From Promethearchaeota archaeon (GTDB lineage: Archaea > Asgardarchaeota > Lokiarchaeia > Sigyniarchaeales > SOKP01), in NCBI GenBank assembly GCA_018238625.1, contig JABCSY010000001.1:45279-109278 (forward strand): a stretch of 64,000 bases of DNA, in the 5' to 3' direction. A program made the position numbers and the translations under genes. Positions 17,114-26,492 of this stretch are shown here, piece after piece. The notes under the pieces are model-generated. The model was not told where the DNA came from. It did not search any database and worked only from the letters and a program-made list of their open reading frames with translations. Position 1 is the stretch's first letter. Each line of letters begins with the position of its first letter.

Positions 17114-17133
17114 AAGGATTCCCTTAATTTTTT
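17090..17133 (+). terminator. Hairpin plus T-tract terminator
   Basis: AAGGGAATCC at 17090-17099 pairs perfectly with GGATTCCCTT at 17116-17125, leaving a 16-base loop, and is followed by AA and a T7 run at 17128-17134. The stem starts inside the last codons of the small ORF and the loop holds its stop codon. This is a bacterial-style intrinsic terminator, the only clear one in the window. It may also serve as a barrier against read-through into the convergent mtd gene. Confidence 0.75.
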
Positions 17134-17209
17134 TAGTATTATTGTTTATTCTAAGAAATTAAATTAAAAAAATAAGAATTTTTAAAAAAATATATTTTAA
17201 TAGTAATAA

Positions 17210-18049
17210 TTAAGCTTCTTTTTCGTGCAGCTTTCTCTTGGTTAAAAGATGTTGCTTAGAATGATGAGGTGTTCTCAATACTGTATCGTTAGATTTTTCT
17301 ATTTCTCTGGCTTGTGTGCATAATTCAGCAGCTGTTTTCATCATTTCGTGAGATGCAGCTAATAAAGGCATATATTCGGCTCTATCTTTTAAAACAAAGC
17401 ACGCTCTTCCCGTAATCTTAGAAACTGAAGCTGCTAATTCAAAAGCTGCAATAGCTTTAGCTTGGGCGTAAGGATTTGAAAAGCCTGCTGCCTCTGTAGC
17501 GTTAGTGGCTTTAATCTCGATTTGAGGTAAAGTAGGGGCCTTCCCTTCTAACATATCCATTATAACTTTATTTAATTCGTTAGTTATTATATTAAAAGCA
17601 CCAGTAATCGCAAGAACTTTTAATAGATCTGCATTGAAACAACTCATCTCGACAGTGTCTAGAAATGGACGCCTTGCTCCTATCATAGAGTCACAGCCTA
17701 CTATTATATATCCCATGTTTTTTTCTTTAAATTCTTCGATAGCCTTTTTTGCTGGAGCATCAGAGATTATAATCGTAGGAATATTTCCTGCTAATTCTCT
17801 TGCTGCTTTCGGTCCTTTTAACGCTGCATTTGGGCTGGACATTAAGATTAATTCCGGTTCAAATTCTAATAATTTTTTCATAGTTTCTACGCATTCCTCT
17901 GGAGGGTTCATCTTCGCTCCCGAGGTAACTTCTCGCACAACTATATTCTTAGATTCTGCCCTTTCATCCAGTAAAAAAGCAAGTAATAACGAAGAACCAA
18001 TTGTTCCATTCTTAAGTATCCCAATTTTTAAAACTTTTTCTTCACTCAT
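17210..18049 (-). CDS. mtd: F420-dependent methylene-H4MPT dehydrogenase
   Basis: This enzyme reversibly oxidises methylene-H4MPT to methenyl-H4MPT with coenzyme F420. Matching family segments are KIGILKNGTIGSSLLLAFLL followed by DERAE, VTSGAKMNPPEECVE, MSSPNAALKGPKAARE, SDAPAKKA, GCDSMIGARRPFLDPVEM-like (here FLDTVEMSCFNAD) and VLAITGAFNII. The length of 279 residues is normal. The frame opens at TTG 18058, but ATG 18049 gives the usual start. No Shine-Dalgarno is visible, so the transcript may be leaderless; a TTGTCAA word lies just upstream. It is convergent with the small ORF and divergent from ftr. Its presence implies that the cell makes F420. Confidence 0.93.
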   Translation of the reverse strand: MSEEKVLKIGILKNGTIGSSLLLAFLLDERAESKNIVVREVTSGAKMNPPEECVETMKKLLEFEPELILMSSPNAALKGPKAARELAGNIPTIIISDAPAKKAIEEFKEKNMGYIIVGCDSMIGARRPFLDTVEMSCFNADLLKVLAITGAFNIITNELNKVIMDMLEGKAPTLPQIEIKATNATEAAGFSNPYAQAKAIAAFELAASVSKITGRACFVLKDRAEYMPLLAASHEMMKTAAELCTQAREIEKSNDTVLRTPHHSKQHLLTKRKLHEKEA

Positions 18050-18222
18050 TTTTGACAACTTTAAACTTATTAAAAATCATAAAGATTCTATTATGAATTT
18101 CTTAAATTGATAATTAATTAAAATTTTTAGCTTTTTTTCTTAAAAATTTTATATATTATTGCGCTCTATTAAAATTTATAATATTAGGATTTAAATTACA
18201 TAATAGAAATGTTGATTAAAAA

Positions 18223-19134
18223 ATGGAAATAAATGGAGTAGAAATTGAAGATACTTTCTGTGAAGCGTTTGGAGCTGTTTTTACTAGAATTTTAGTAACT
18301 ACCATAAATGAAAAATGGGCGAAAATTGTTGCTCAAATCGCAACTGGTTATGGAACATCAACGATCCATTGCGATTCAGAAGCCGGTATAGATGTATTTG
18401 TTTCTGCTGAAAAAACACCCGATAACCGACCTGGAGTTGTATTGATGTTTTTTAAGACTAAAAAAGATAAAATGGACGGTGTTTTATTGAATAGAATGGG
18501 TCAATGTGTATTAACATGCCCAACAACTGCTTGTTTTGACGCATTTAATGGTTCTCTTGTTCCAGAGAAAGAATTTGAAATAAAAACAGGATATAAGCTA
18601 AAATTTTTCGGTGATAAATTTGAAGAAAAAATAGAAGGAGTTTATCCTTTTGAAGCCTGGAAAATTCCCGTTATGGACGGTGAATTTATCGTTCAAAGCA
18701 CATTTAAAGTTGGAAAAGGAATCGCGGGAGGAAATTTCTTAATTTATGGTGAAACTCAAGAGGCAGCCTTAGAAGCTGCAGAAAAGGCAATAGATGCTAT
18801 AAAAGATTTAGAAAATATAATAGCTCCTTTTCCAGGTGGGATCGCACGGTCTGGTTCAAAAGTAGGCTCACAATATAGTTTTTTAAATGCTTCAACAAAC
18901 GATCCTCTTTGTCCAACCCTACGTGGAAAAACTGAGAATTCTTTACTCGGAGAGAAAGATAATTACGTGTATGAAGTAATCCTTGACGGTGCTAATGAAG
19001 AAGTTATAAAAGAAGCTTTGAAGTTAGGGATTAAAGCGGCTGTTCAAGTCCCGGGTGTTTCAAAAATCAGTGCAGGGAATTATGGCGGTAAGCTAGGAAA
19101 ATTTCAATACAGATTGTATGATATTTTGGCTTAA
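18223..19134 (+). CDS. ftr: Formylmethanofuran:H4MPT formyltransferase
   Basis: Ftr transfers the formyl group between methanofuran and H4MPT in the methyl branch of the archaeal Wood-Ljungdahl pathway. The N-terminus (EINGVEIEDTFCEAFGA) and the segments LVTTINEKWA, ATGYGTSTIHCDSEAGID, MGQCVLTCPTTACFDA and GKGIAGGNFLIYG are all typical. The 303-residue length is normal. It is divergent from mtd across a gap of about 170 bases that must hold both promoters. Formylmethanofuran dehydrogenase, Mch and Mer are not in the window. Confidence 0.96.
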   Translation: MEINGVEIEDTFCEAFGAVFTRILVTTINEKWAKIVAQIATGYGTSTIHCDSEAGIDVFVSAEKTPDNRPGVVLMFFKTKKDKMDGVLLNRMGQCVLTCPTTACFDAFNGSLVPEKEFEIKTGYKLKFFGDKFEEKIEGVYPFEAWKIPVMDGEFIVQSTFKVGKGIAGGNFLIYGETQEAALEAAEKAIDAIKDLENIIAPFPGGIARSGSKVGSQYSFLNASTNDPLCPTLRGKTENSLLGEKDNYVYEVILDGANEEVIKEALKLGIKAAVQVPGVSKISAGNYGGKLGKFQYRLYDILA

Positions 19135-19178
19135 AAAATTAGAAAAAATGTTTTGAAAATAAATTTAAAAAAATTCTT

Positions 19179-20900
19179 TTATTTTAATTTTCTTTTTATT
19201 TTTCTTTGAGGTTCTTTTGGTATTTCTTTGGTTTCTTGAGGTTCAACTTTAGCATCTTCTTCCACTACAACTTCTTTTTTAGAAGGCTTAGTTTTAGGTT
19301 TCTTTGATATTTTTTTAGAAGTAGGCTTTTTTGGGGCAGTAACTTTTGGTTCGCTATATACACCCTTAAATTTTTTATACAACAAACCAATACCGGCTAA
19401 TACACCAATCGCAACACCAAGCATAAACCCAAGCCATGGAAGAATGGGTGATAATAAATCAGGGATTACCCTAATTTCCTGTGGAGCTAAACCATAATCT
19501 GAATTTAGATAAGTAGTTGCGCCATCAATGTCTGTCACAGAAATATAAACATACCAAACGCCCGTTATTAATTCTTCCGTTCTGACTAAGATATTCATGC
19601 TGGGTGTATACGCCCTTGAAAGATTATACCAATTATTTTCTGCGTCTAAAAGAGAGACTTTGATATATGCAATCGTGTTTTCCACATCAGAAACATCAAA
19701 AGTAAAAATTAAATCTTCACCATAATTTACTGAAACACTCTGATTCATGTTTAATCCGTTAACTGAATAGCTTTGAATTTCAGGAGCATTGTTATCAACA
19801 TATAAGAGAGCCGTATGAGAATCCATTCCATTATATTGGTCTTCTGCTTCAATAATGATTTGGTATTTTCCTATTGGATTATTTATGCTTATCGAAAAAG
19901 TTGTTGTAAATGTCCAATTATTATTGTTAGTTAATTCAATAGGAGACTGTAATTCACCAGTAGGATTTTGAATTGTCATAGAGACGGATATATTTTCTGG
20001 TAAGGTATAAATATCAACATCGGTAACATTTAGCGTAAGAGTACATTCTTCTGCTCTCTTTATCCTGTTTGGTGAAAAAATTATCGCCGAAACATCAATT
20101 TCCGGTAAAGAATTTAAAGCTTTAAAAGGAAAATACGCTGCTGCTTTCAGGTTATTCGATGTATCTGACATATTGACTTTTACGTAATAAATCTTATTAG
20201 TATGATTAAATCTGTCGTCAATTTCAAAAGAAAATTGCTCTAGATTATTACCAACATCAAAAATATTATTTTGAAGAGTTTCGTTGTCACTATCAACAAT
20301 TGTTACGTTCCAATCGAAGTTGTACGGTTGAGGTTCATCACTTACAATTAATTCTGCGAAGAGCGTTTCACCTTTACTATATTCTATGCTATTAAGTACC
20401 AACAAATAATTGGTTGTGATCGTGAAGTTAGTAATTGGAACATCCAAACTTAAGAGAACATTAGTTTCGTTGTAAATTAAGAAACTTACATTGCTAAACC
20501 CTAATGGGGCGTCGTATTTGGGGTTGTAAGTATAAGTAAAATTGTTTCCGATAATAGGATCCATGTTAAATTCTTCTACTACATTATTTGAATAATGGAT
20601 TTGCATAACAGTGTAATTTGGGTTAGTAAATTTAGAAGCGTTGATATCAAATTGTAAAGATTCAAATAACCTATAAATTGTAGTTGCGTTTTGAAATATT
20701 GATGTATATTCTAAAGGGGGGTTTCCGTTATCAGAACTTCTTAAATCAAAAATTCGGTTAAAATCACTGCCGTCACTAATTTTTTCGTTATCAAAGTACT
20801 CGCTATTATAACTAATTGAAATAACCCAAAAGTTAAACGAGATAGCAGTTAAAGTAAATATTATCAAAAAAATACTAATAAAATGTTTTTGTCTAATCAT
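19179..20900 (-). CDS. Membrane-anchored surface protein with Ig-like repeats
   Basis: A 573-residue extracellular protein. An N-terminal signal/anchor helix (FISIFLIIFTLTAISFNFWV, about 7-26) precedes about 450 residues of beta-rich, Asn-X-Ser/Thr-rich sequence that looks like several Ig-like or cadherin-like domains (for example YSKGETLFAELIVSD, RAEECTLTLNVTDVD and NYGEDLIFTFDVSDVE). A C-terminal helix (LPWLGFMLGVAIGVLAGIGL) is followed by a very basic Lys/Pro tail (KAPKKPTSKKISKKPKTKPS) that would be cytosolic. Many potential N-glycosylation sites fit an archaeal surface protein. It starts seven bases after the stop of the upstream surface-protein gene, so the two are co-transcribed. Function unknown. 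Confidence 0.75.
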   Translation of the reverse strand: MIRQKHFISIFLIIFTLTAISFNFWVISISYNSEYFDNEKISDGSDFNRIFDLRSSDNGNPPLEYTSIFQNATTIYRLFESLQFDINASKFTNPNYTVMQIHYSNNVVEEFNMDPIIGNNFTYTYNPKYDAPLGFSNVSFLIYNETNVLLSLDVPITNFTITTNYLLVLNSIEYSKGETLFAELIVSDEPQPYNFDWNVTIVDSDNETLQNNIFDVGNNLEQFSFEIDDRFNHTNKIYYVKVNMSDTSNNLKAAAYFPFKALNSLPEIDVSAIIFSPNRIKRAEECTLTLNVTDVDIYTLPENISVSMTIQNPTGELQSPIELTNNNNWTFTTTFSISINNPIGKYQIIIEAEDQYNGMDSHTALLYVDNNAPEIQSYSVNGLNMNQSVSVNYGEDLIFTFDVSDVENTIAYIKVSLLDAENNWYNLSRAYTPSMNILVRTEELITGVWYVYISVTDIDGATTYLNSDYGLAPQEIRVIPDLLSPILPWLGFMLGVAIGVLAGIGLLYKKFKGVYSEPKVTAPKKPTSKKISKKPKTKPSKKEVVVEEDAKVEPQETKEIPKEPQRKIKRKLK

Positions 20901-20907
20901 TTTTCAA

Positions 20908-23682
20908 TCATCTTCTTAATAGTCTGTGTTTAATCTCTTTATTTTTATATAGTAAAATAACGCCTATTGGAATTAAAATTGGAACAATATAAAAGAAAAC
21001 TAAATTAAAAGGTGATAATTCTAATTTAACTTCGAAGTAATATTGGACAACGGGTTCGCCAGAGCTGTCTCTTAATTCAAATGTATAAGAAACAATCCCA
21101 AAATCATAAGGATTTATGCTAGGGATTACTTCAGCAACAAGCCTATTAATTCCAGGTCCCAATCCATCAATATTGGTTTCTACAGGCTCACCATTCATAT
21201 ATAGCGTAAAGGTTTCAGATTGATCTTGATTGTTTTGAATAATCATAATAAACTGAGCAGCAACGCCTTGAGAAATAATTTCAGGAAAAAATACATTTAT
21301 TATTTCAAATTTTTGAATGATTTCAACGTAAAATTGCTTAGTGTAGAAGACTGTAGAATCCTTTGAAATCTCCATTGTTACATTAACAAGATGTGTTTCT
21401 GTATCAGAAATATTCAAATCATAATATACACTTTTGATTTCGTTTTTAAGTAAAAATACTTCTTCTTTAAGAACTAAAGAATCATCTTCAAAGAAACTCA
21501 CATTAAATGTTTGAGTGTTATTTGGTAGGAAATTAACTAAATTCATTGAGACAAACGCACTTTCTCCACTTACAATATAACTTTCATAAATTAGATTGGT
21601 ATAGTCAAATGAATGCCCAATATCAATAATTATAACTATTTCTAAATAGGTAATGTTTCCGTATTTGAAATTAATGCTAAGTGTATGGGGGCCTATGCTG
21701 GCTCCGAGGGTAGTAGTAAGGTTAAATGAAACGTTAGTTAAAACGAGAGTATTAAAAGTAATATTTTGAATTTCATTAATTATATTATCCCCTTCTAGGG
21801 AGACTGTTAAATTAACATCGTTATTGCGGGTGTTATTGACGGGAATTGTAATGTTTAAAACAGGACCTTGATATAATATTTCTGGTAAACCTTGGATCGG
21901 GTGATTTATCAATCCAGAAACTACATTAAACTGTTTTAAAATTTGTGCTGTGCCAAAATTTGAACAGTTAGCAAAAATTTGGAGGAAATACCCATCTCCT
22001 ATTTCGAATGTATCAGTTACAGTATGCAATAAAGTTGTAGAATTTTCAGTAATTTGTTGTGTCGTTGTGTTCAAGATTACCTTCTCTGGATTTTTGAAAA
22101 GATAACTAATTGTTGCACTGTCAATATTATATTCAATTGTAAATTGTTCATAAGTTTTTGTTGTAACATTGTAATATTGATTAGATTTTACGAAAGAATA
22201 AATACTGGTAATGTTTAGGGTGTCTTGATTAAATATATAATCAGGAATTTCATTAGTTGCGTTGTAAAACGAGTTTAGCGTTGTACTGTTATATATTTCG
22301 TATGCATTTAAATAAGCCTCACACAGTTTAAGGTTCGCGTGAAAATTCTTATCGTTATCTACTGGAGAATCTATTGATGTTTTGTAAGAATTAACTGCTC
22401 CATCATAAAAGGAACTTTCAAAAGTGTTAAATAATTGCCAAGCTCTATCGTAATAAGTATTATTTCCTGTGTATTCAAAAAGTTTTAAACAAGCTGACAT
22501 CATAACAGCATTTGGTTCTAATTCTATGGAGTGACTTTCTCCTGAAGTACCCCAGTTATTACCTCGATTTTTTTCATATGCATTGAACCCTGAATCCCAT
22601 AATACTTCTAATTTGTCAAATAAGAAAGTCGCTTTTTGTAAAAAGAGGGAATCATGTTGCATTCCAGATTCAATCCAGTATTCTAATAGAGTTATAATTC
22701 CTAAAGCGTTAATTTGTAAATATTTTAAATCACTAAATGCTCCTGCATGAGACCAATCATTGTTACTGTAATTAGAAAAACCTCCTCCATTTGAAGTGTC
22801 CCATAACCCATCTATAAGTTTATTTATTGTAATATTTGCCAATTCAAGAGCTCTATTCTTCATAACGCTATTCAAATTAAGCTCTTCGTAAATTCGGTGA
22901 ATTTGAAGCATAGCTAATACCGCATGCATGTTACTTTCTGCGTATTTGTAAGTTGTTGCGTTATGATCGTAAAACCCTTCATAAGTATCATCCCAAAATT
23001 GAGTTGAATCAAGTAAATCAAAAATCTCTTCAATTGAATCTTTAGGATAAATGCTATTAATGGTAAAGCTGTTGATGTCATTGCCAATATTTTCAATTAA
23101 TAGAGATATCGGCATAAGATTGTCAGTTAAATATCTTCTATCGTCAAATATTTGACCCGTAGTGTTATCAACTGACCCTATAAAACCATAAGCATCAGCT
23201 TCGGTACTGCTTTGATACCATAAAGGTGACTCCTTTAATTTCAAATAAGTATCAAACGTTTCAAATGCATTCATATCATCTTTCAAAAGGGTTTTATATA
23301 AAAGCAAATTGTCAATAGGATACACTTTATCATCGGTTATGACTCCTACATTATTACCTTCTCGAAAATATGTGTTTATATCTAAGGCTAAATCTGATTC
23401 ATAATTAGCTTTAAAAAAGTTCCAAATATCATCAAAATTAACTTTGAATGGGTCTTGAAAAATTTCTGGACCCGCTGCAAGATTTATTTCATCAACATTA
23501 AATTCGATATTATCTTGGGAAAAATACTCGTTTTGAGGATTAATATTTTGAAAGTAGTTATCATTAAAGTATAATACATTAAATACAATAATAAATATGA
23601 AGAATATACATAAAATTAATTTAGGCTTTCTAAGTCCTTTATTTCCTTTCATTTTTAGAGCAAAAACGTTGATAAAATTCAT
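20908..23682 (-). CDS. Surface protein with (alpha/alpha)-toroid-like domain and Ig-like domains
   Basis: A 924-residue extracellular membrane protein. An N-terminal hydrophobic helix (LILCIFFIFIIVFNVLYF) is followed at about 100-480 by helical repeats with aromatic and Gly-rich turns (FWDDTYEGFYDH, LWDTSNGGGFSNY, LWDSGFNAYEKNRG, AWQLFNTFESSFYD). These resemble the (alpha/alpha)6 toroid of AGE-type epimerases, glycosidases and YyaL-like proteins. Catalytic residues cannot be assigned. The remainder is beta-rich, Asn-X-Thr-rich, Ig/CARDB-like, ending in a membrane helix (NLVFFYIVPILIPIGVILLY) and a short basic tail. It is the first of a two-gene unit. It may process or bind surface polysaccharide, but this is inference. 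Confidence 0.72.
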   Translation of the reverse strand: MNFINVFALKMKGNKGLRKPKLILCIFFIFIIVFNVLYFNDNYFQNINPQNEYFSQDNIEFNVDEINLAAGPEIFQDPFKVNFDDIWNFFKANYESDLALDINTYFREGNNVGVITDDKVYPIDNLLLYKTLLKDDMNAFETFDTYLKLKESPLWYQSSTEADAYGFIGSVDNTTGQIFDDRRYLTDNLMPISLLIENIGNDINSFTINSIYPKDSIEEIFDLLDSTQFWDDTYEGFYDHNATTYKYAESNMHAVLAMLQIHRIYEELNLNSVMKNRALELANITINKLIDGLWDTSNGGGFSNYSNNDWSHAGAFSDLKYLQINALGIITLLEYWIESGMQHDSLFLQKATFLFDKLEVLWDSGFNAYEKNRGNNWGTSGESHSIELEPNAVMMSACLKLFEYTGNNTYYDRAWQLFNTFESSFYDGAVNSYKTSIDSPVDNDKNFHANLKLCEAYLNAYEIYNSTTLNSFYNATNEIPDYIFNQDTLNITSIYSFVKSNQYYNVTTKTYEQFTIEYNIDSATISYLFKNPEKVILNTTTQQITENSTTLLHTVTDTFEIGDGYFLQIFANCSNFGTAQILKQFNVVSGLINHPIQGLPEILYQGPVLNITIPVNNTRNNDVNLTVSLEGDNIINEIQNITFNTLVLTNVSFNLTTTLGASIGPHTLSINFKYGNITYLEIVIIIDIGHSFDYTNLIYESYIVSGESAFVSMNLVNFLPNNTQTFNVSFFEDDSLVLKEEVFLLKNEIKSVYYDLNISDTETHLVNVTMEISKDSTVFYTKQFYVEIIQKFEIINVFFPEIISQGVAAQFIMIIQNNQDQSETFTLYMNGEPVETNIDGLGPGINRLVAEVIPSINPYDFGIVSYTFELRDSSGEPVVQYYFEVKLELSPFNLVFFYIVPILIPIGVILLYKNKEIKHRLLRR

Positions 23683-23797
23683 AATAAATCTTTAAAATTA
23701 TTTTTTAATAGTATAGTTTTAAAAAAAATGTTCTTCTCTTTAATATTTTTTTCTGAAAACCTCTGTTATTTAAGGATATTTTAACGTTATTTTTTTC

Positions 23798-25282
23798 TTA
23801 ATTTTTATTGATTATTTTCAGAATTTCTGAAATTGATACTCTCTTTTGATCCATAGTGTCCCTATATCTAAGGGTAACCGTATTATCATCTAAAGAATCG
23901 TAATCTATAGTTATGCAATAAGGCGTTCCTAACTCGTCTTGTCTTCTATATCTCTTTCCAATTGATCCTGCTGAATCAAAAAATGAAGTATTTCGATTGT
24001 CAAGTATTTGTTTATGTACTTTTTTCGCCAATTTTACAATATTTTCTTTATTTCTTACTAACGGAAATACTGCAACGAGGTTGGGGGCAAGTTGAGGATT
24101 TAACTTTAAAATTATTCTCTCATCTTCAACATTAAAGATAGATTCAAGGAGAGTGTATATAATTCTATCGGGACCAAAAGCAATTTCAAGAATTTGGGGG
24201 ATTTCTTTTAAATTCGTATCCTTACTCATTGGAATTTCAAAATTTTGATTTGAATAACTTCCATGCCTTTTTAAATCGTAGTTTGTTCTATCGTGAATTC
24301 CACAAATTTCTATCCACCCATATTGTTTAGTGTTTATTTCTAAATCCCACGCATCGTCTGCATAGTGAGCCATTTCTGTGGGAGAGTGTTGCCTAAACCT
24401 AATAGTGTCCTTCGGAAATCCCAATTTCGAGAGGAGGTAATCTGCTAAAAATAGACAATAGGCAAAAGCAGGTTTTTTAAGTATACCTGTGTTTATTGCT
24501 TCTTCTAGTGATATGCTACTTGGAATAATTATTTTATTTTCTTGTGAATTCCAGTCCAGTAATGGTAATTTTGTGTTCTTTATTTCTTCAAATTCTTCAT
24601 AATTCATTTCTTGATCTTTTCCAATAAATAACTGGATTTCGAATTGTTCGAAAGCTCTCATGCGAAGAACTTGTTGTCTAGGAGATATTTCGTTTCTATA
24701 AGCCTTTCCGTATTGGAAAACTTTTAGAGGGTATTGCTTTCGTGCGTCCTGGTTCAAGCGATTAAACAACAAGTACGTTGTTGTTGCGGTTTCTGGTCGT
24801 AAATAAGCGGTAACATTATTCCCGACCGATGTTTTTAGCATTAAATTGTATTCTTCAATTTTTTCAAACGGAGTATCGCATTTTAGACAAGTAAATCCGT
24901 GTTGTTCTATCAATTTGTCCATGTCTTCAAAAGATAACCCATCAATCGTTTCATCTGGAAGCTGTTCTTGGAGAAATTTATCGGCTCTTATCATCGTATT
25001 ACACTTTTTACAGCGGATTACAGGATCTATAAAGCGTTCTAAATGTCCTGATGCTTCCCATACGATTTTAGGCAAAATTTCAGGACACTCGACTTCACCA
25101 AATCCAAAAGCTCGGAGTTCGCGCCTAAAAATTGAAATTACATTATTTTTTAAAGCTTTTCCAGCCGGACCGTACGAATAAAATCCCGCTAAACCACCAT
25201 ATATCTCTGGAAAAGGTCCCCAAATAAATCCACGTCGTCGAAGTAATGAATTAAATGTTTCAATATTGTCCTCGATCTTCAT
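23798..25282 (-). CDS. glyS: Glycyl-tRNA synthetase (class II, alpha2 type)
   Basis: Charges tRNA-Gly. It has 494 residues, a short member of the archaeal/eukaryotic type. Seen in order are the N-terminal LLRRRGFIWGPFPEIYGG, GFYSYGPAGKALK (motif 1 region), two CxxC pairs that may bind zinc (RCKKC and TCLKC, about 90-140), motif 2 RNEISPRQQVLRMRAFEQFE, the HYADDAWDLE segment, motif 3 IAFGPDRIIYTLLE, and a C-terminal anticodon-binding domain (VAVFPLVRNKE...). The ATG at 25282 is clear. Transcribed alone, divergent from a membrane-protein gene. Confidence 0.95.
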   Translation of the reverse strand: MKIEDNIETFNSLLRRRGFIWGPFPEIYGGLAGFYSYGPAGKALKNNVISIFRRELRAFGFGEVECPEILPKIVWEASGHLERFIDPVIRCKKCNTMIRADKFLQEQLPDETIDGLSFEDMDKLIEQHGFTCLKCDTPFEKIEEYNLMLKTSVGNNVTAYLRPETATTTYLLFNRLNQDARKQYPLKVFQYGKAYRNEISPRQQVLRMRAFEQFEIQLFIGKDQEMNYEEFEEIKNTKLPLLDWNSQENKIIIPSSISLEEAINTGILKKPAFAYCLFLADYLLSKLGFPKDTIRFRQHSPTEMAHYADDAWDLEINTKQYGWIEICGIHDRTNYDLKRHGSYSNQNFEIPMSKDTNLKEIPQILEIAFGPDRIIYTLLESIFNVEDERIILKLNPQLAPNLVAVFPLVRNKENIVKLAKKVHKQILDNRNTSFFDSAGSIGKRYRRQDELGTPYCITIDYDSLDDNTVTLRYRDTMDQKRVSISEILKIINKN

Positions 25283-25488
25283 TTTTAATCAAAACTTTAC
25301 ATTAATAGTTTTTAGAATTATCGATAATATTTGTATTTTAAGATTATTCCTTAGTTTGGATGAAGCAATCAGATTTGAGATTATAGTTTTATAATATAAA
25401 TTTTTATATAACAAAAAGATAGTATTATTATAATTTTAAGTTATTAAATCAAATAAATTTGTAGAATAAAATTGGTGTTTGATTAAAC

Positions 25489-26343
25489 ATGATTTTTCAA
25501 GGGAACTTCCAGTACTTCGATATTTGGGACTCAGTAGAGTCGGGCCTTTACTACGCAATAGTAGGTTTTTATTTTCTCATATTTGCATATTTCCTTTTGA
25601 TGAGATTTAGAACCTCTAAAAAAATTTATTGGTTATATTTTTCACTATTATTCTTATGTCTTGCTGCTGGGAGAGTTTTTTTCATTATTTATTATTTTTA
25701 CTTTCCAGAACTTTTAGGAACGATGACCAATTTAGAGTTAGTTGGATTACTCATGATACAATATCGATTAGCTACATTTTCAACTTGGTTGGGAATAGCT
25801 TGCTTGATGGGCCTTTTTGGTACTCTGATTTTTCCTTCATATACTGAAGAAGTAAAGCCATCAGAAAAAGAGGATTTAAAATTCAAAATTAAAACGCTTT
25901 TAAAAAAGGATCGTGTTAGAATATCTCTTAAGATCTTATTGATCATCTTCCCAATTGTAATAGGAATGTTCGCACTTACTTTACCGGACTCGCTTTTTAT
26001 GGATCCAGATTTTAATAAAGCTCCTTATAGTGTAGGTATTGAATTAATAACAATATTTGGGTACCCCGCAGGTAGATTTGTACTTAACTTTATTCTTTTA
26101 CCTTTAATGGTAATAGTTATTCCGATCTTATTTGTATATCTAGCTTTAAAAACATTTGGGGTCCTAAGGAGGTCTTATGCGTTAAATGCGATCGGGTTTT
26201 TCATCTATTTTTTCGGAAGAATAACTCAAGGTTTAATGGAAACACTTGGGTTTTATCACGTAAGAGCTACTTTGTCTCCTTTATTGATTTTATTAGCATT
26301 GCTGATAATTGTAATTGCCAACCACTACGAACAACTAAAATAA
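25489..26343 (+). CDS. Seven-transmembrane protein of unknown function
   Basis: A 284-residue polytopic protein with about seven hydrophobic helices, for example YAIVGFYFLIFAYFLLM, WLYFSLLFLCLAAGRVFFII and LLLALLIIVIAN near the end. A charged loop (KPSEKEDLKFKIKTLLKKDR) lies between helices 3 and 4. It has the same helix count and loose spacing as the two 7TM proteins at 58-60 kb but lacks their cytosolic C-terminal domain, ending a few residues after the last helix. No enzyme or transporter motif is seen. Confidence 0.7.
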   Translation: MIFQGNFQYFDIWDSVESGLYYAIVGFYFLIFAYFLLMRFRTSKKIYWLYFSLLFLCLAAGRVFFIIYYFYFPELLGTMTNLELVGLLMIQYRLATFSTWLGIACLMGLFGTLIFPSYTEEVKPSEKEDLKFKIKTLLKKDRVRISLKILLIIFPIVIGMFALTLPDSLFMDPDFNKAPYSVGIELITIFGYPAGRFVLNFILLPLMVIVIPILFVYLALKTFGVLRRSYALNAIGFFIYFFGRITQGLMETLGFYHVRATLSPLLILLALLIIVIANHYEQLK

Positions 26344-26492
26344 ATCTCTAAATTTTCTTTTACAATTCTTTTTAATCTTTTTAAAAAAAAATTTGAAAAT
26401 CAATATAAAAAAAATAGAATTTTTAGTAATGATTAATTAGATATTTTTAATCAGTAATAATTAACCAAATTATAATCGGAAGAGCTCATTTT

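Noticed and set aside
17634..18110. 158-codon ORF antisense to mtd
   Set aside because: Covers the mtd frame, which is a recognised enzyme; no supporting start signals.
25380..25488. AT-rich near-palindrome before the 7TM gene
   Set aside because: Consists mainly of TATA-type repeats expected in AT-rich DNA; no clear symmetrical site beyond a possible TATA box.
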